Shown: positions 28,757 through 36,397, counted from the first letter of the stretch. The stretch: 37,227 nt of DNA from Bacteroidales bacterium M6 (GCA_001689485.1 LUJQ01000069.1:6213-43439); one strand, 5' to 3'. A program made the numbers and translations. The notes: generated by a model from the sequence alone, not told the origin.

Positions 28757-29167
28757 ATGAGCGAGGACACTCCCGACATATTGCCCGAAGTCCCCGAGGT
28801 TGACACAATAGGCCAGCATCTATCCGAAATATCACCCCTCTTGACTGAGGGTGATATTCGGGTGGTGCTTCGTAAGCGCAAGCTCGCCTACGGCACTCCC
28901 TATGATGATTTAACTGAAAGGGAGATTGAGCTGGCGGAAGCCGAGGCGTATTACAAATTGTGCGACCAGCCCGTAGGCGGAGCGACCAACAAAGAGGTCG
29001 ACGGTTCATGGAGCAGCACGCAAGGCGGCTGGACTGTGAGCGGCGAAAACCTCCGAAGATGGTATGACAAATATGTCGAGCTTCGTGAAAAATGGGGCGA
29101 AAAGGTGCTTCGCAAATCAACAATCAGAGTCCACGCAAGAGGCATGAGGGTATGGCGCAGAAGATAG
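28757..29167 (+). CDS. Head-tail connector (adaptor-like) protein
   Basis: 136 aa. Acidic N-terminus, a helical body (LTEREIELAEAEAYYKLC), then GGWTVSGENLRRWYDKYVELREKWGEK and a basic tail (IRVHARGMRVWRRR). First gene after the capsid gene and mainly helical, as in gp6/gp15-type adaptors that sit under the portal. It overlaps the next gene by 16 bp. Confidence 0.62.
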   Translation: MSEDTPDILPEVPEVDTIGQHLSEISPLLTEGDIRVVLRKRKLAYGTPYDDLTEREIELAEAEAYYKLCDQPVGGATNKEVDGSWSSTQGGWTVSGENLRRWYDKYVELREKWGEKVLRKSTIRVHARGMRVWRRR

Positions 29168-29508
29168 TCAATCCACGTTTTCCGCATCAGTGCGTAATCT
29201 ACCGCAGGGAGGGGGCGACGAGCTTCAATCCCGACGGTGTGATTAAGGAAATCTACAAGGGAGAATGCCGCAAGAGCAGTTCCACAAATATCCGCACGTT
29301 CAACACCGGCACGAACACCACGGGCAAGGTTGACATCGCGGACTACCGTGTGAGCGTTCCGGGCATTGTCAAGGGAATCCAAAAAGGAGACCTTATAGAC
29401 GTGACCGACCTTGTAGGTACTGAGAAGGGAATGCGCATTGTAATGATTGATGCGACACTGCTCATGGGCGGAGGTACTGCGGTATTGTGTAACACACCAA
29501 GTAACTAA
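29152..29508 (+). CDS. Head closure / head-tail joining protein
   Basis: 118 aa from ATG 29152 (MAQKIVNPRFPHQC...), overlapping the adaptor gene end. Beta-rich: HQCVIYRREGA, KVDIADYRVSVPGI, GDLIDVTDLVGTEKGMRIVMIDATLL. The barrel-like layout and order (adaptor, closure, HK97 gp10-like) fit a stopper protein. Confidence 0.62.
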   Translation: MAQKIVNPRFPHQCVIYRREGATSFNPDGVIKEIYKGECRKSSSTNIRTFNTGTNTTGKVDIADYRVSVPGIVKGIQKGDLIDVTDLVGTEKGMRIVMIDATLLMGGGTAVLCNTPSN

Positions 29509-29512
29509 AGCA

Positions 29513-30052
29513 ATGAGCAACGCGGCGGCATTACAGTTAGGTAATAGGCGGGCTAAGGAAATCATAGCCCGGCATATTCTTAATGTGATACTCGTGCCAT
29601 TCGCCAAAGACGCTTTGCAACACGCTATCAAAGGGCGAATACTCCGAGGCTCGAATATGACCGGTAACACAATCAATTCGTATGCCGCAGGAGTGTATGT
29701 CAAAGGGCATCTTGCTTGGATTGAAACGCCATCCGGGAGCATTCCGGGGCCGTTACAACGCAAGCTCGGCAGAGGACAAAAGTTCTTTACCGCACAACAG
29801 CGTTGGGACGGAGAAATTCAAGAAAACACATTCAAAGGCAAAGTTTCCAACAATGGAGGCAAAGAGCCGGAACGGAGTGTCAGTTTTCTTAAATCCTACA
29901 AGGCAATAACCGACGGATGGGAGGTCGTGGTGTGCAATGGTGTTGAGTATGCTTCATATCAAGAGAATGTTATGGAGATTGACGTACTGACCCGAAGCTA
30001 CGATGATGCGAAATTTATGTTTCCCACATTCATTAAACCACTTCCCGACTGA
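29513..30052 (+). CDS. HK97 gp10-like neck / tail-completion protein
   Basis: 179 aa from ATG 29513 (MSNAAALQLGNRRAKEI...). An N-terminal helix with basic residues and a LxxHILNVILVPFAKDAL segment, then strand-rich parts (YAAGVYVKGHLAWIETPSG, DGWEVVVCNGVEYASYQE). The ...VEYAxYQExG-like motif near the end is the recognisable feature of HK97 gp10-like neck proteins. It probably joins tail to head. Confidence 0.7.
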   Translation: MSNAAALQLGNRRAKEIIARHILNVILVPFAKDALQHAIKGRILRGSNMTGNTINSYAAGVYVKGHLAWIETPSGSIPGPLQRKLGRGQKFFTAQQRWDGEIQENTFKGKVSNNGGKEPERSVSFLKSYKAITDGWEVVVCNGVEYASYQENVMEIDVLTRSYDDAKFMFPTFIKPLPD

Positions 30053-30054
30053 CT

Positions 30055-30480
30055 ATGAGTGCTATCCGATACCCACGAATGGCAGTATTGCAGTCGCTTG
30101 ACGAGCTGACGGCAGACATCACGCCCAACCGCTTCATCACGACGCGCCCCAATGCCGTAGGTGAGCAGATGCAGGAGTTTTTGCTTATCAGCCTCAACAA
30201 TATCGAGGACACGGCAGATACCTACCAGCTCACACGAGGCAAAATATCAATTTTCGTGCGTGACGTGCAGGGCGGGCTGGAGAACACGTTTCGGCTCAAT
30301 CAGTTGCAGGAGGCTGTGACAGAGCTTTTCCCGATACGCACCGACCTCTACCTCGCTACCAAACCGCTGCTTCTTGCCGGAGGCTCTGACGGCGCGGGAT
30401 TCCACACGCTCATCATCCAATTCAACATCAGAATCCACAAGGATTTTGACATTCATCCAACAGAAAAATTAACTCTCTAA
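30055..30480 (+). CDS. Tail completion / tail terminator-like protein
   Basis: 141 aa, alpha-beta: VLQSLDELTADITPNRFITTRPNAV, GKISIFVRDVQGG, FRLNQLQEAVTELF, FHTLIIQFNIRIHKDF. Position between the gp10-like gene and the tail tube gene is that of the tail terminator. The beta-alpha-beta look is consistent. It starts 2 bp after the previous stop. Confidence 0.6.
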   Translation: MSAIRYPRMAVLQSLDELTADITPNRFITTRPNAVGEQMQEFLLISLNNIEDTADTYQLTRGKISIFVRDVQGGLENTFRLNQLQEAVTELFPIRTDLYLATKPLLLAGGSDGAGFHTLIIQFNIRIHKDFDIHPTEKLTL

Positions 30481-30491
30481 ACTCATAAACA

Positions 30492-31064
30492 ATGGCAGCA
30501 ACCGAAATTACCGCCACAAAGAATCCGAGCGACCTTCACGATGTCCTCGGTCGTGTTGAGAAAGTGTTTCTCAACAGAGCAATCAACCAGCCCCCGTCGG
30601 CTCTGACCGGCACATTTGACTTCAAGCTCCCGATTCTTGACGAAAGTGTGACGTTCAACATGGGCGAGGCTGACGTAACCCGAATCAAACTCATCGACCA
30701 GACCAACTGGACTTCCTATGCCAAGAAGAGCGATCCCGACATTTCGTTTCAGATTCCCTCATTCTCTGACGAAATCGCATCGCTGCTCGGCAACAAAAAG
30801 GGCGCATCGTCTACCAATGCAACTCTCGGCGTGAAGTTTCAGGGCTACTCCGCCACTCCGAAGAAGGTGGAATGCTCGCTTCTTTTCGTGTCTGACGATG
30901 AAAAAGTGGTGGTCTACCTCCCCAACGTCGAGATTTTCGCAACTCCCGTCATGGGCGATGGCGACAATCCCGCATACTTCAACTGTGTTCTTACTCCCAT
31001 ACCCGACAGCACAGGCGCAGACTACTACATCGGAATCAAGACAACCGAAGAACCCGGGGCATAA
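30492..31064 (+). CDS. Major tail tube protein
   Basis: 190 aa, beta-rich with Thr/Asp/Gly: LTGTFDFKLPILDESVTFNMGEADVTRIKLIDQTNWTSY, then VECSLLFVSDDEKVVVYLPNVEIFATPVM. Immediately before the tail-assembly chaperone, as for siphophage tube proteins. This order indicates a long non-contractile tail; no sheath gene is present. Confidence 0.72.
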   Translation: MAATEITATKNPSDLHDVLGRVEKVFLNRAINQPPSALTGTFDFKLPILDESVTFNMGEADVTRIKLIDQTNWTSYAKKSDPDISFQIPSFSDEIASLLGNKKGASSTNATLGVKFQGYSATPKKVECSLLFVSDDEKVVVYLPNVEIFATPVMGDGDNPAYFNCVLTPIPDSTGADYYIGIKTTEEPGA

Positions 31065-31129
31065 TCCCGGAATTTACCCGACAACCGAGGGCGGCGGTAG
31101 AAATGCCGTCGCCCTTTTAATACACAGAT

Positions 31130-31621
31130 ATGGCAAGAAAGACAAAAGCACCCACACAGCCCTCAATGGCTGACGAAAGAGAACTGGAGCGCACCGTAGA
31201 CAACGAAAAGGATTATGCGGAGATTCGCGGCAGAAAAATAGCCATGCCATTCCTCAACCAGTTCGGGCTGCATAAAATATCCCGAATCATGACCGACAAA
31301 GGGGGCAATGAGCTTGTTGTCGGGCATAAATGCCTTGCAGCCGCACGCCTCAACGGTTATTTCAAAATCAAGCTGTTCTGGAGCATTCTTTGGCGGTGGT
31401 ATGCCTATGTCCGCGCCTATACTGACATTGAACTTACACAGGCAGTCTCTCTTATTAAAAAAAAAGCGGATGTGGCTCTGGCGGTCTACTCGATAAATAC
31501 CACATTACTGATAGGAATGAGGGAGACGATAATGAAGATGAACCGGGAGGAAGCCGTAGCTACCCATCAAGAACTTTTTGGGGGCAAAGCTGGGAAATCT
31601 GCAAAGAGCGACCTTGGTTAG
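31130..31621 (+). CDS. Tail assembly chaperone (gpG-like), zero-frame product
   Basis: 163 aa, mostly helical (FLNQFGLHKISRIM, LFWSILWRWYAYVRAY, LTQAVSLIKKKADVALAVYSI). It follows the tail tube gene, where siphophages encode the tape-measure chaperone. Codons 110-112 are AAA AAA AAA in a nine-A run, and the -1 frame is open from there to 31887, so a gpGT-type fusion is probable. The tape-measure gene that would normally follow is absent; the recombinase lies here instead. Confidence 0.68.
   Translation: MARKTKAPTQPSMADERELERTVDNEKDYAEIRGRKIAMPFLNQFGLHKISRIMTDKGGNELVVGHKCLAAARLNGYFKIKLFWSILWRWYAYVRAYTDIELTQAVSLIKKKADVALAVYSINTTLLIGMRETIMKMNREEAVATHQELFGGKAGKSAKSDLG
31457..31465 (+). promoter_or_regulatory. 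Predicted -1 ribosomal frameshift site (A run)
   Basis: Nine consecutive A in zero frame AAA AAA AAA satisfy the A_AAA_AAA slippery pattern. In the -1 frame a TAA (31456-31458) lies right before the run, and no further stop follows until 31885, so the open stretch begins precisely at the run. No clear stimulatory hairpin downstream was seen. Confidence 0.55.
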
Positions 31622-31887
31622 CCGAACCGCTGCGGATTTTCGGAATCCCGATAACCCCGCCGTTTTACTATCTGTGGAGCATGAGCATCGCGCAGGTCGA
31701 ATTGATGTATGCCGATTGCGCTGTTACCATCTATCCCAAGACCGACACCGTGAAAGACGGCAAGGGCAAAGAGCATAAGTTCCGCCGTCCGTCCTCCGCA
31801 TCCATCAAGGAATCACGCAAGGCGTTTGAGTCGTGGGACGATGTTAAGAATCCGACATTCGACCTCAGCGGCTTCAACTTTTCGTGA
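31466..31887 (+). CDS. -1 frame extension of the tail assembly chaperone (gpT-like)
   Basis: About 140 codons open in the -1 frame: an acidic linker (ITDRNEGDDNEDEPGG), a Trp-rich segment (RTFWGQSWEICKERPWLAEPL), then FGIPITPPFYYLWSMSIAQVELMYAD and a basic-to-mixed end. Independent initiation would begin only at ATG 31681 (68 aa), leaving the conserved-looking Trp-rich part unused, so production by frameshift is preferred. Its end overlaps the 3' end of the convergent recombinase gene by 14 bp. Confidence 0.6.
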
Positions 31888-33121
31888 TATACTTCCTCGC
31901 CCATTCCGGGATAGGAGTTTCCTCCTCGTCCATATCCATCGAATAACTAATGATTGTCCTTATTGCCATGTCAGCCTGCGGACGCATGACCTTGAAGTAG
32001 TCGTGTATGGGACGATTATTCTTGTCCTTGATAGTCTGTCCGATGGCATATTCAAGGATATACAGGGGGATGCCGAGATTGGTGCCGAACTGCACAAAGG
32101 TCTTACGGGCCGAATAATACATCAGTTTTTTCTCAAATCCCAACTCCTCTCCAATCTTATTTAGCCCCTTGGTGACAAACGAGCGGAATTGCTCATATTG
32201 GCTGTAATTATAGCCGAAGTCAAGTTTGCCCTCTTTTGTCAGATACTTGTCGATAATCGCCCTTGCCTCCGGCTGGATGGTTATCGACACTTCTTTTTCG
32301 CCTTGCTTCTTTGTTGCGGTCTTTTTGCGGACAAAGGTTATGGTGTCGCCGTCAAGCCTTGCGTCCATAAGGTCTGTAAGGTTGATTCCTGCGCAGTAAA
32401 ACGACAGCATGAACAAATCCCGCGCCACAGTATGCCGACGCTCTGATACGCCCTTAAACTCAGCCTCACGCAGTTTGTGCAGCTCCTCCTTGGAGATGCA
32501 GATGTCACGCACGGCCTTTGTCGGAATCTTGTAGTTGCGGAACGGGAACACCTTGTACTCCACAGTGCCGTCATTGGCGGCCGCATTAAGCAATGCTTTC
32601 AGATGGCTCATGCGGATATTGATTGTCGTGTCGGAGCTTCCTCCCTTGCGCAGATGTTTTTCAAATAACGTCAGCGCAGACGGGGTGAATTGCTGTAATG
32701 ATATGCTCTCTCCAAAACACTCCAACAGATATTTCAGCGTGTACCCCATGTTTTGAGCATAAGACTTCCGGCTCTCCTTTTCAAGCCGTGCGATATATGC
32801 CTCTGCATAATCTTTGAGGGAATCGGATTTGCGGTATTGAGATAGCAAATACTGTCGTATCTCCGCAGCCGAAACGTTTGGATTAGGCATAGTATCGTAT
32901 ATCGCCTCATACTCCCATAAGAGTTTTTTGAGTTTTCTGTTGATGTAGTCCGAATCGGGGTGGCGAACAACTACGCCGTCCCTCCATTGTTTGAGGTTGT
33001 CAATTTTATATCGAGTAGATATATAAGCTGTCTTAGAAGTTGTGTTGATTACAATTTTCAAAGTATATGAACCGTCCGAGTTGGGCTTAGACTTAATGAA
33101 TCCAATAGATAATGTCGCCAT
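31874..33121 (-). CDS. int: Prophage integrase: tyrosine recombinase with atypical catalytic residues
   Basis: 415 aa: arm-binding-like N-terminal domain (about 1-80), SAM-like core-binding domain (about 100-190), catalytic domain (205-395). Lys271/272, Arg339 (YYSARKTF) and Tyr375 (HDYFKV) are in place. However, the usual first Arg is Asn247 (CAGINLTDL), the HxxR His is Tyr336, and the later His/Trp is Gln362 (AIGQT). Similar departures occur in Bacteroidetes element integrases such as IntDOT, which also lacks the first Arg. It is adjacent to the tRNA-Thr 3' end, the probable attachment site, and is co-transcribed with the HTH gene (1-bp gap). Confidence 0.85.
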   Translation of the reverse strand: MATLSIGFIKSKPNSDGSYTLKIVINTTSKTAYISTRYKIDNLKQWRDGVVVRHPDSDYINRKLKKLLWEYEAIYDTMPNPNVSAAEIRQYLLSQYRKSDSLKDYAEAYIARLEKESRKSYAQNMGYTLKYLLECFGESISLQQFTPSALTLFEKHLRKGGSSDTTINIRMSHLKALLNAAANDGTVEYKVFPFRNYKIPTKAVRDICISKEELHKLREAEFKGVSERRHTVARDLFMLSFYCAGINLTDLMDARLDGDTITFVRKKTATKKQGEKEVSITIQPEARAIIDKYLTKEGKLDFGYNYSQYEQFRSFVTKGLNKIGEELGFEKKLMYYSARKTFVQFGTNLGIPLYILEYAIGQTIKDKNNRPIHDYFKVMRPQADMAIRTIISYSMDMDEEETPIPEWARKYITKS

Positions 33122-33122
33122 T

Positions 33123-33476
33123 TCAGATTAAGTTTTCGTCTTTGAGGATTTCAATTACCTTTGTTAGCACCTCAACTTTTTTGTTTTGGGCTTCAAGCTG
33201 GGATTCTAATTCAGTTATTCTTGCGTTCATTGCCTTAATCTGTTTTGACACCGCTCCAGCAGTTCGTGGAATTATAGTTCCTTCAGGCAGTTCGGGGCAA
33301 TCCTTTTTCAGATGCTCGTCAACCCACCGTTGCACCGTAGACTTGCTTATTGGCACAAGTTTAGCGATTTCACGCACAGTCATGCCTTGCTGATACGACC
33401 CTACAACAAAGTCGTAATACTTTTCTCGCTTTTCATGGTAAAGCTCTCTTTGGCTCTTGCCGTTCTGTTGATACAT
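33123..33476 (-). CDS. HTH and coiled-coil DNA-binding protein (possible excisionase or int regulator)
   Basis: 117 aa. An HTH covers about 28-55 (YQQGMTVREIAKLVPISKSTVQRWV), resembling the N-terminal HTH of transposase-like proteins. Residues about 83-113 form a coiled coil (MNARITELESQLEAQNKKVEVLTKVIEIL). It ends one base before the integrase ATG, so the two are surely co-expressed. Its position between attachment site and int suggests a directionality factor or regulator. An IS3-type OrfA remnant is an alternative, but no OrfB or IS ends are present. Confidence 0.65.
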   Translation of the reverse strand: MYQQNGKSQRELYHEKREKYYDFVVGSYQQGMTVREIAKLVPISKSTVQRWVDEHLKKDCPELPEGTIIPRTAGAVSKQIKAMNARITELESQLEAQNKKVEVLTKVIEILKDENLI

Positions 33477-33514
33477 AAAAATTATGAGATAGATTAAAGA
33501 CAGATTTTTCGGCT

Positions 33515-33522
33515 CAAAAGTA
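33515..33522 (-). promoter_or_regulatory. Probable -7 box of the HTH-int operon
   Basis: Minus strand TACTTTTG, 39 nt before the HTH ATG. The -33 element is not clear. Confidence 0.5.
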
Positions 33523-33570
33523 CGACATTTTTAACCATTAACAGACGTTAATTAACAATATTAACATAAA

Positions 33571-33616
33571 AAGAGCAACAATCAAGTTGTTTAACTACTT
33601 GATTGTCACTCTTTTA
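33571..33616 (-). terminator. Near-palindromic terminator between tRNA-Thr and the prophage
   Basis: ACAATCAAG and CTTGATTGT pair over 9 bp around an 11-nt loop, and outer AAAAGAG/CTCTTTT add 7 bp across a CA/CA mismatch. On the minus strand it is followed by T-rich sequence, so it can end the tRNA transcript; it may also bind the recombinase. Its loop strand contains ATCAAGTAGTTAAA, identical to 16282-16295. Confidence 0.6.
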
Positions 33617-33622
33617 ACTTTG

Positions 33623-33695
33623 AGCCGCAAGCCAGGTTCGAACTGGCGACCTTTTCGTTACGAATGAAATGCTCTACCGACTGAGCTATTGCGGC
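33623..33695 (-). tRNA. tRNA-Thr(CGT), probable prophage attachment site
   Basis: 73 nt on the minus strand. Acceptor GCCGCAA/TTGCGGC, D-stem GCTC/GAGC, anticodon stem TTTCA/CGAAA (last pair A-C mismatch), loop TTCGTAA (anticodon CGT), T-arm GCCAG-TTCGAAC-CTGGC, discriminator T. Its 3' end faces the integrase, and the gene is complete, as expected when attR restores the tRNA. The promoter TAACTTTG is at 33738-33745 with TTTG at 33765-33768. The att core cannot be delimited without the left junction. Confidence 0.92.
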
Positions 33696-33737
33696 TTATG
33701 CGTGAAATCAAGGCATGTAGCGGTGTTTCAGCGAGTG

Positions 33738-33768
33738 CAAAGTTACGAATTAATCTTTATTTTGCAAA
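33738..33768 (-). promoter_or_regulatory. Host promoter of tRNA-Thr
   Basis: Minus strand TTTG (33768-33765), 19 nt, TAACTTTG (33745-33738), a full Bacteroidetes consensus match. Confidence 0.75.
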
Positions 33769-33799
33769 TGTGATGATTGAGTTTTTTCGCAAAATGGCG

Positions 33800-33900
33800 G
33801 GAGAATGACGGGAGAAAGTATGTGCCGTTGGGAGAAAGCATGTGCCGTTGGGAGAAAGCAGTAAAGTGGGAGAAAGGGGGGGAGAAAGGGGGGAGATAGG
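33800..33900 (+). repeat. Short tandem repeat tract (GGGAGAAA-based)
   Basis: GGGAGAAAGYATGTGCCGTT (20 bp) occurs twice in tandem (about 33811-33850), followed by degenerate GGGAGAAAG units. It is host intergenic DNA between the tRNA-Thr promoter and the end of the DUF4270 gene; no gene is seen in 33700-34020. Confidence 0.6.
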
Positions 33901-33922
33901 AAAGGGGCGGGCGTTAAAATAT

Positions 33923-33973
33923 GATAACCCGGATAAATCCTATATATGGGTGATAGGATTTATCCGAGTTATC
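33923..33973 (-). terminator. Long hairpin downstream of the DUF4270 gene
   Basis: A 21-bp stem with one mismatch (33923-33943 with 33953-33973, built on GGATAAATCCTAT / ATAGGATTTATCC) and a 9-nt loop, followed on the minus strand by ATATTTTAA. Probably the end of the leftward host transcript. Confidence 0.65.
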
Positions 33974-34023
33974 GGATTTCTTTGCGTTATTCCGTATGGA
34001 TACTGGTGCCTTCTCCTGGCCTG

Positions 34024-35415
34024 TCAGTCAATTGTCTGCTTTGAGAAGGTCAGTGTGATTTTGGCTTTTTCGAGGTCGAGCTGCACCATTGCGGGGGCGC
34101 CGATATAGGGGTCGATAGCGCTTACGTAGGTGGTCGAACTGCCGTAGTAGGAGTTGGAGCTGTTGACCTCGGTCTGTATGGTTACCGGCGTGAGGGTGAA
34201 TGTATAGTCCTCAGGGGTGATTTTATCTTTTTTGAGGATGTCGAGCAGATAGTCGCGCATTCCGGCGAAGCGGTAGCGGTGATTGTCGGCATCGTAAGCT
34301 GCGTAGAACGAGGTTATGTTGTTGTTAAGCTCGTTGCGCAGGAAAAACTCATCTTTTTTCGATGACAATATCAGCAGCAGGTTGGCCGGTGGCTTGATGC
34401 CGTAATCGTTGGTGATTTTCTCGGCCGGAATATCAAAGGTCAGAGTGTTGACAACCGATAATGAACCGGTGTTGGCGTTGTAGTAGTCGACAACTTCCTG
34501 GATGGGGAATTGTAATTCCACGTCACGGCCTACTGGTGCCACGATTATCTGCTCCCCGTCGGCAATCCTGGCATCGAGTTCGGGTGAGATTGTGTAGGCA
34601 AGGTTGTTGTTGAGTACTATTTCCGGGGTTACGGCATAGTAGTTGCCCTGGTAACGGTTGATGGTTTCCTTCCCCTCGCTGTTGGTCGTGGTGGTGTGGT
34701 AATACATCCGCATCATGGTGGAACTGATTTCCACAACGCGTCCGTCGCCGTATGAGTTCTTTACGTATATCCCGGGAAAATGGCGGGCGAAATTCGCCGG
34801 GAATGCATAGGCCGACGGGTCGGTGATATAGAGGTTGTAAAGCTCTTTGGCGAGTTCAATCGGCATTTTTACGTCAATCAGCCGGTAGCTCAGATTCTTT
34901 ATCGAGTCGGTTGCGGCAATGGCGTTGCATGCATAAATCTTCGAGGCCAGCAGGTCGGCGGGATTGTAATAATCGGCAGGGTCGAAATTGCTGTAGATAA
35001 GCGAGGGGAGTTGCTTGTTCAGGCGATAAACCTCCAAGCCCATGGGGGCTATGGAATCACCGACATATGAGCCTTTCGGAACGAAAAACAGCAGTTTGAG
35101 CGAGTCGATGTTGTCGGCAGTGAGGTTCTCGGTGTCGATTTGTGCCGACGGCATGAACTGGGTCACGAAATCAGATGAGAAATCGCCGTAGCCTTTTGCA
35201 TTTATCCTGCCGAGCACCTGTGTGATGGTGCGTGACTGCACGCGCGGATTGTCGACCGACCGGCCTGCAACCTCAAATTCAGAAGCTATTACCACTTCCG
35301 ATTCGTCATGTACGAGCGACGAACCTACATTAGGTGAATCCTCGCAGGAAGCGAGCAGTGAGGCCGCAGCCGTTATGACGGCGGCGCTTTTTATGGCGGT
35401 GATGGCTTTGCGCAT
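34024..35415 (-). CDS. DUF4270 family outer-surface lipoprotein
   Basis: 463 aa with a lipoprotein signal peptide ending LLASC (Cys24) and the DUF4270 layout: EDSPNVGSSLVHDESEVVIA near the start, SRTITQVLGRINAKGYGDFSSDFVTQF, long beta-rich Asp/Tyr/Ser sequences. Found in Bacteroidetes near glycogen synthase genes, as here. Probably sits on the outer membrane; function unknown. Bacterial host gene, not phage. Confidence 0.85.
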   Translation of the reverse strand: MRKAITAIKSAAVITAAASLLASCEDSPNVGSSLVHDESEVVIASEFEVAGRSVDNPRVQSRTITQVLGRINAKGYGDFSSDFVTQFMPSAQIDTENLTADNIDSLKLLFFVPKGSYVGDSIAPMGLEVYRLNKQLPSLIYSNFDPADYYNPADLLASKIYACNAIAATDSIKNLSYRLIDVKMPIELAKELYNLYITDPSAYAFPANFARHFPGIYVKNSYGDGRVVEISSTMMRMYYHTTTTNSEGKETINRYQGNYYAVTPEIVLNNNLAYTISPELDARIADGEQIIVAPVGRDVELQFPIQEVVDYYNANTGSLSVVNTLTFDIPAEKITNDYGIKPPANLLLILSSKKDEFFLRNELNNNITSFYAAYDADNHRYRFAGMRDYLLDILKKDKITPEDYTFTLTPVTIQTEVNSSNSYYGSSTTYVSAIDPYIGAPAMVQLDLEKAKITLTFSKQTID

Positions 35416-35440
35416 TGCCTTTGAGCGTTTGTGAGGGGGG

Positions 35441-36259
35441 TTAGAGGTTTTTGTAAAACTCCACTATTGCCGGTGCGTCGATTTCCTCGCCTGCATAGGG
35501 GAGGAACGGTTTGCCGAGCGATTCGGCATATTCCAAAAGTTCGGCGGGAACTTCGGGTGAAGCCTGTATGACGCCGTCGGCATATTTGATTGCCAGTTTG
35601 TGAAGGGCTATGCAGTCGACCGGCCCGTTTCCTAGCGGTTCGATATCCTCGTCGGTGAACCCGTCCATTTTCAGTTTTTCAACAAAACGTGGGTCGAGGG
35701 TGCCTTCGAAGGTGTCGTCGAAAATCGAATATACTATTTTCGACGGCCCGATTGTAGGGTCGTCGGCATAAGTTTTTTTGATGTACATGGGGGAGAGGGA
35801 GGTAACCCATCCCGAACAGTGCATCACAGCCGGTTCCCAGCGTAGTTTCTTTACGGTTTCCATAACGCCCCTCACGAAGAAAATCAGGCGTTCGTCGTTC
35901 TCTTCGGGTGTTTCCCGGATTTCGAGATCCTTTACGGCGTGGTGCTGGAAATACTCGTCATTGTCGATGAAATAGACCTGCATGCGCGAAGCCTGCAGCG
36001 TAGCGACCTTTATGATGAGCGGGTGGTCGGTGTCGTCGACCTGAAGGTTCATTCCCGAAAGGCGGATTACTTCGTGAAGCTGGTTGCGACGCTCATTGAT
36101 ACAGCCGTATTTAGGCATGAATGTGCGCACTTCGAAACCGTTTTCCTGCACTTTGTGTGGAATCATCTGGCAAGTTGAACCTAGGTGAGAGGCTTTGAGA
36201 TAGGGGGTAATTTCCTGCGAGATGTAAAGGATTTTCTTGTTTCTCATCAAATTAGGCAT
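35441..36259 (-). CDS. Glycogen/starch synthase, short Bacteroidetes form
   Basis: 272 aa from ATG 36259 (ATG 36247, MRNKKILYIS..., is an alternative; upstream only GTG). KKILYISQEITPYLKASHLGS and MIPHKVQENGFEVRTFMPKYG match the N-terminal GT5 starch-synthase catalytic domain, which contains the ADP-glucose-site loop near the N-terminus. The usual second Rossmann domain is absent. Bacteroidetes have such short forms annotated as glycogen/starch synthase. It lies 25 bp upstream of the DUF4270 gene and is co-oriented, so probably one operon. Catalytic competence is uncertain. Confidence 0.8.
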   Translation of the reverse strand: MPNLMRNKKILYISQEITPYLKASHLGSTCQMIPHKVQENGFEVRTFMPKYGCINERRNQLHEVIRLSGMNLQVDDTDHPLIIKVATLQASRMQVYFIDNDEYFQHHAVKDLEIRETPEENDERLIFFVRGVMETVKKLRWEPAVMHCSGWVTSLSPMYIKKTYADDPTIGPSKIVYSIFDDTFEGTLDPRFVEKLKMDGFTDEDIEPLGNGPVDCIALHKLAIKYADGVIQASPEVPAELLEYAESLGKPFLPYAGEEIDAPAIVEFYKNL

Positions 36260-36330
36260 AATGTTTATTCGCTTCACGCGGCCACGGCTGAATTATTGCA
36301 CGGGCTGGGGATGTTGGCAAAATTGACATG

Positions 36331-36338
36331 CAAAGTTA
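36331..36338 (-). promoter_or_regulatory. Probable -7 box of the glycogen synthase operon
   Basis: Minus strand TAACTTTG about 72 nt before ATG 36259; no TTTG at the ideal -33 distance. Confidence 0.5.
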
Positions 36339-36397
36339 CAAAAAAAATCGCAAATCGCCCGCATTTTGGCGTGATTAAGTCTTTTTTAGTAACTTCG

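Noticed and set aside
28951..29763. Minus-strand 270-codon frame opposite connector genes
   Set aside because: Antisense to three overlapping structural genes that have sensible starts and order.
33123..33476. Insertion sequence (IS3-type OrfA)
   Set aside because: No OrfB, no terminal inverted repeats or target duplications, and the gene is tightly coupled to int.
33800..33900. Possible CRISPR-like repeat tract
   Set aside because: Only two adjacent 20-bp copies with no spacers and then degenerate G/A-rich units; no cas genes nearby.
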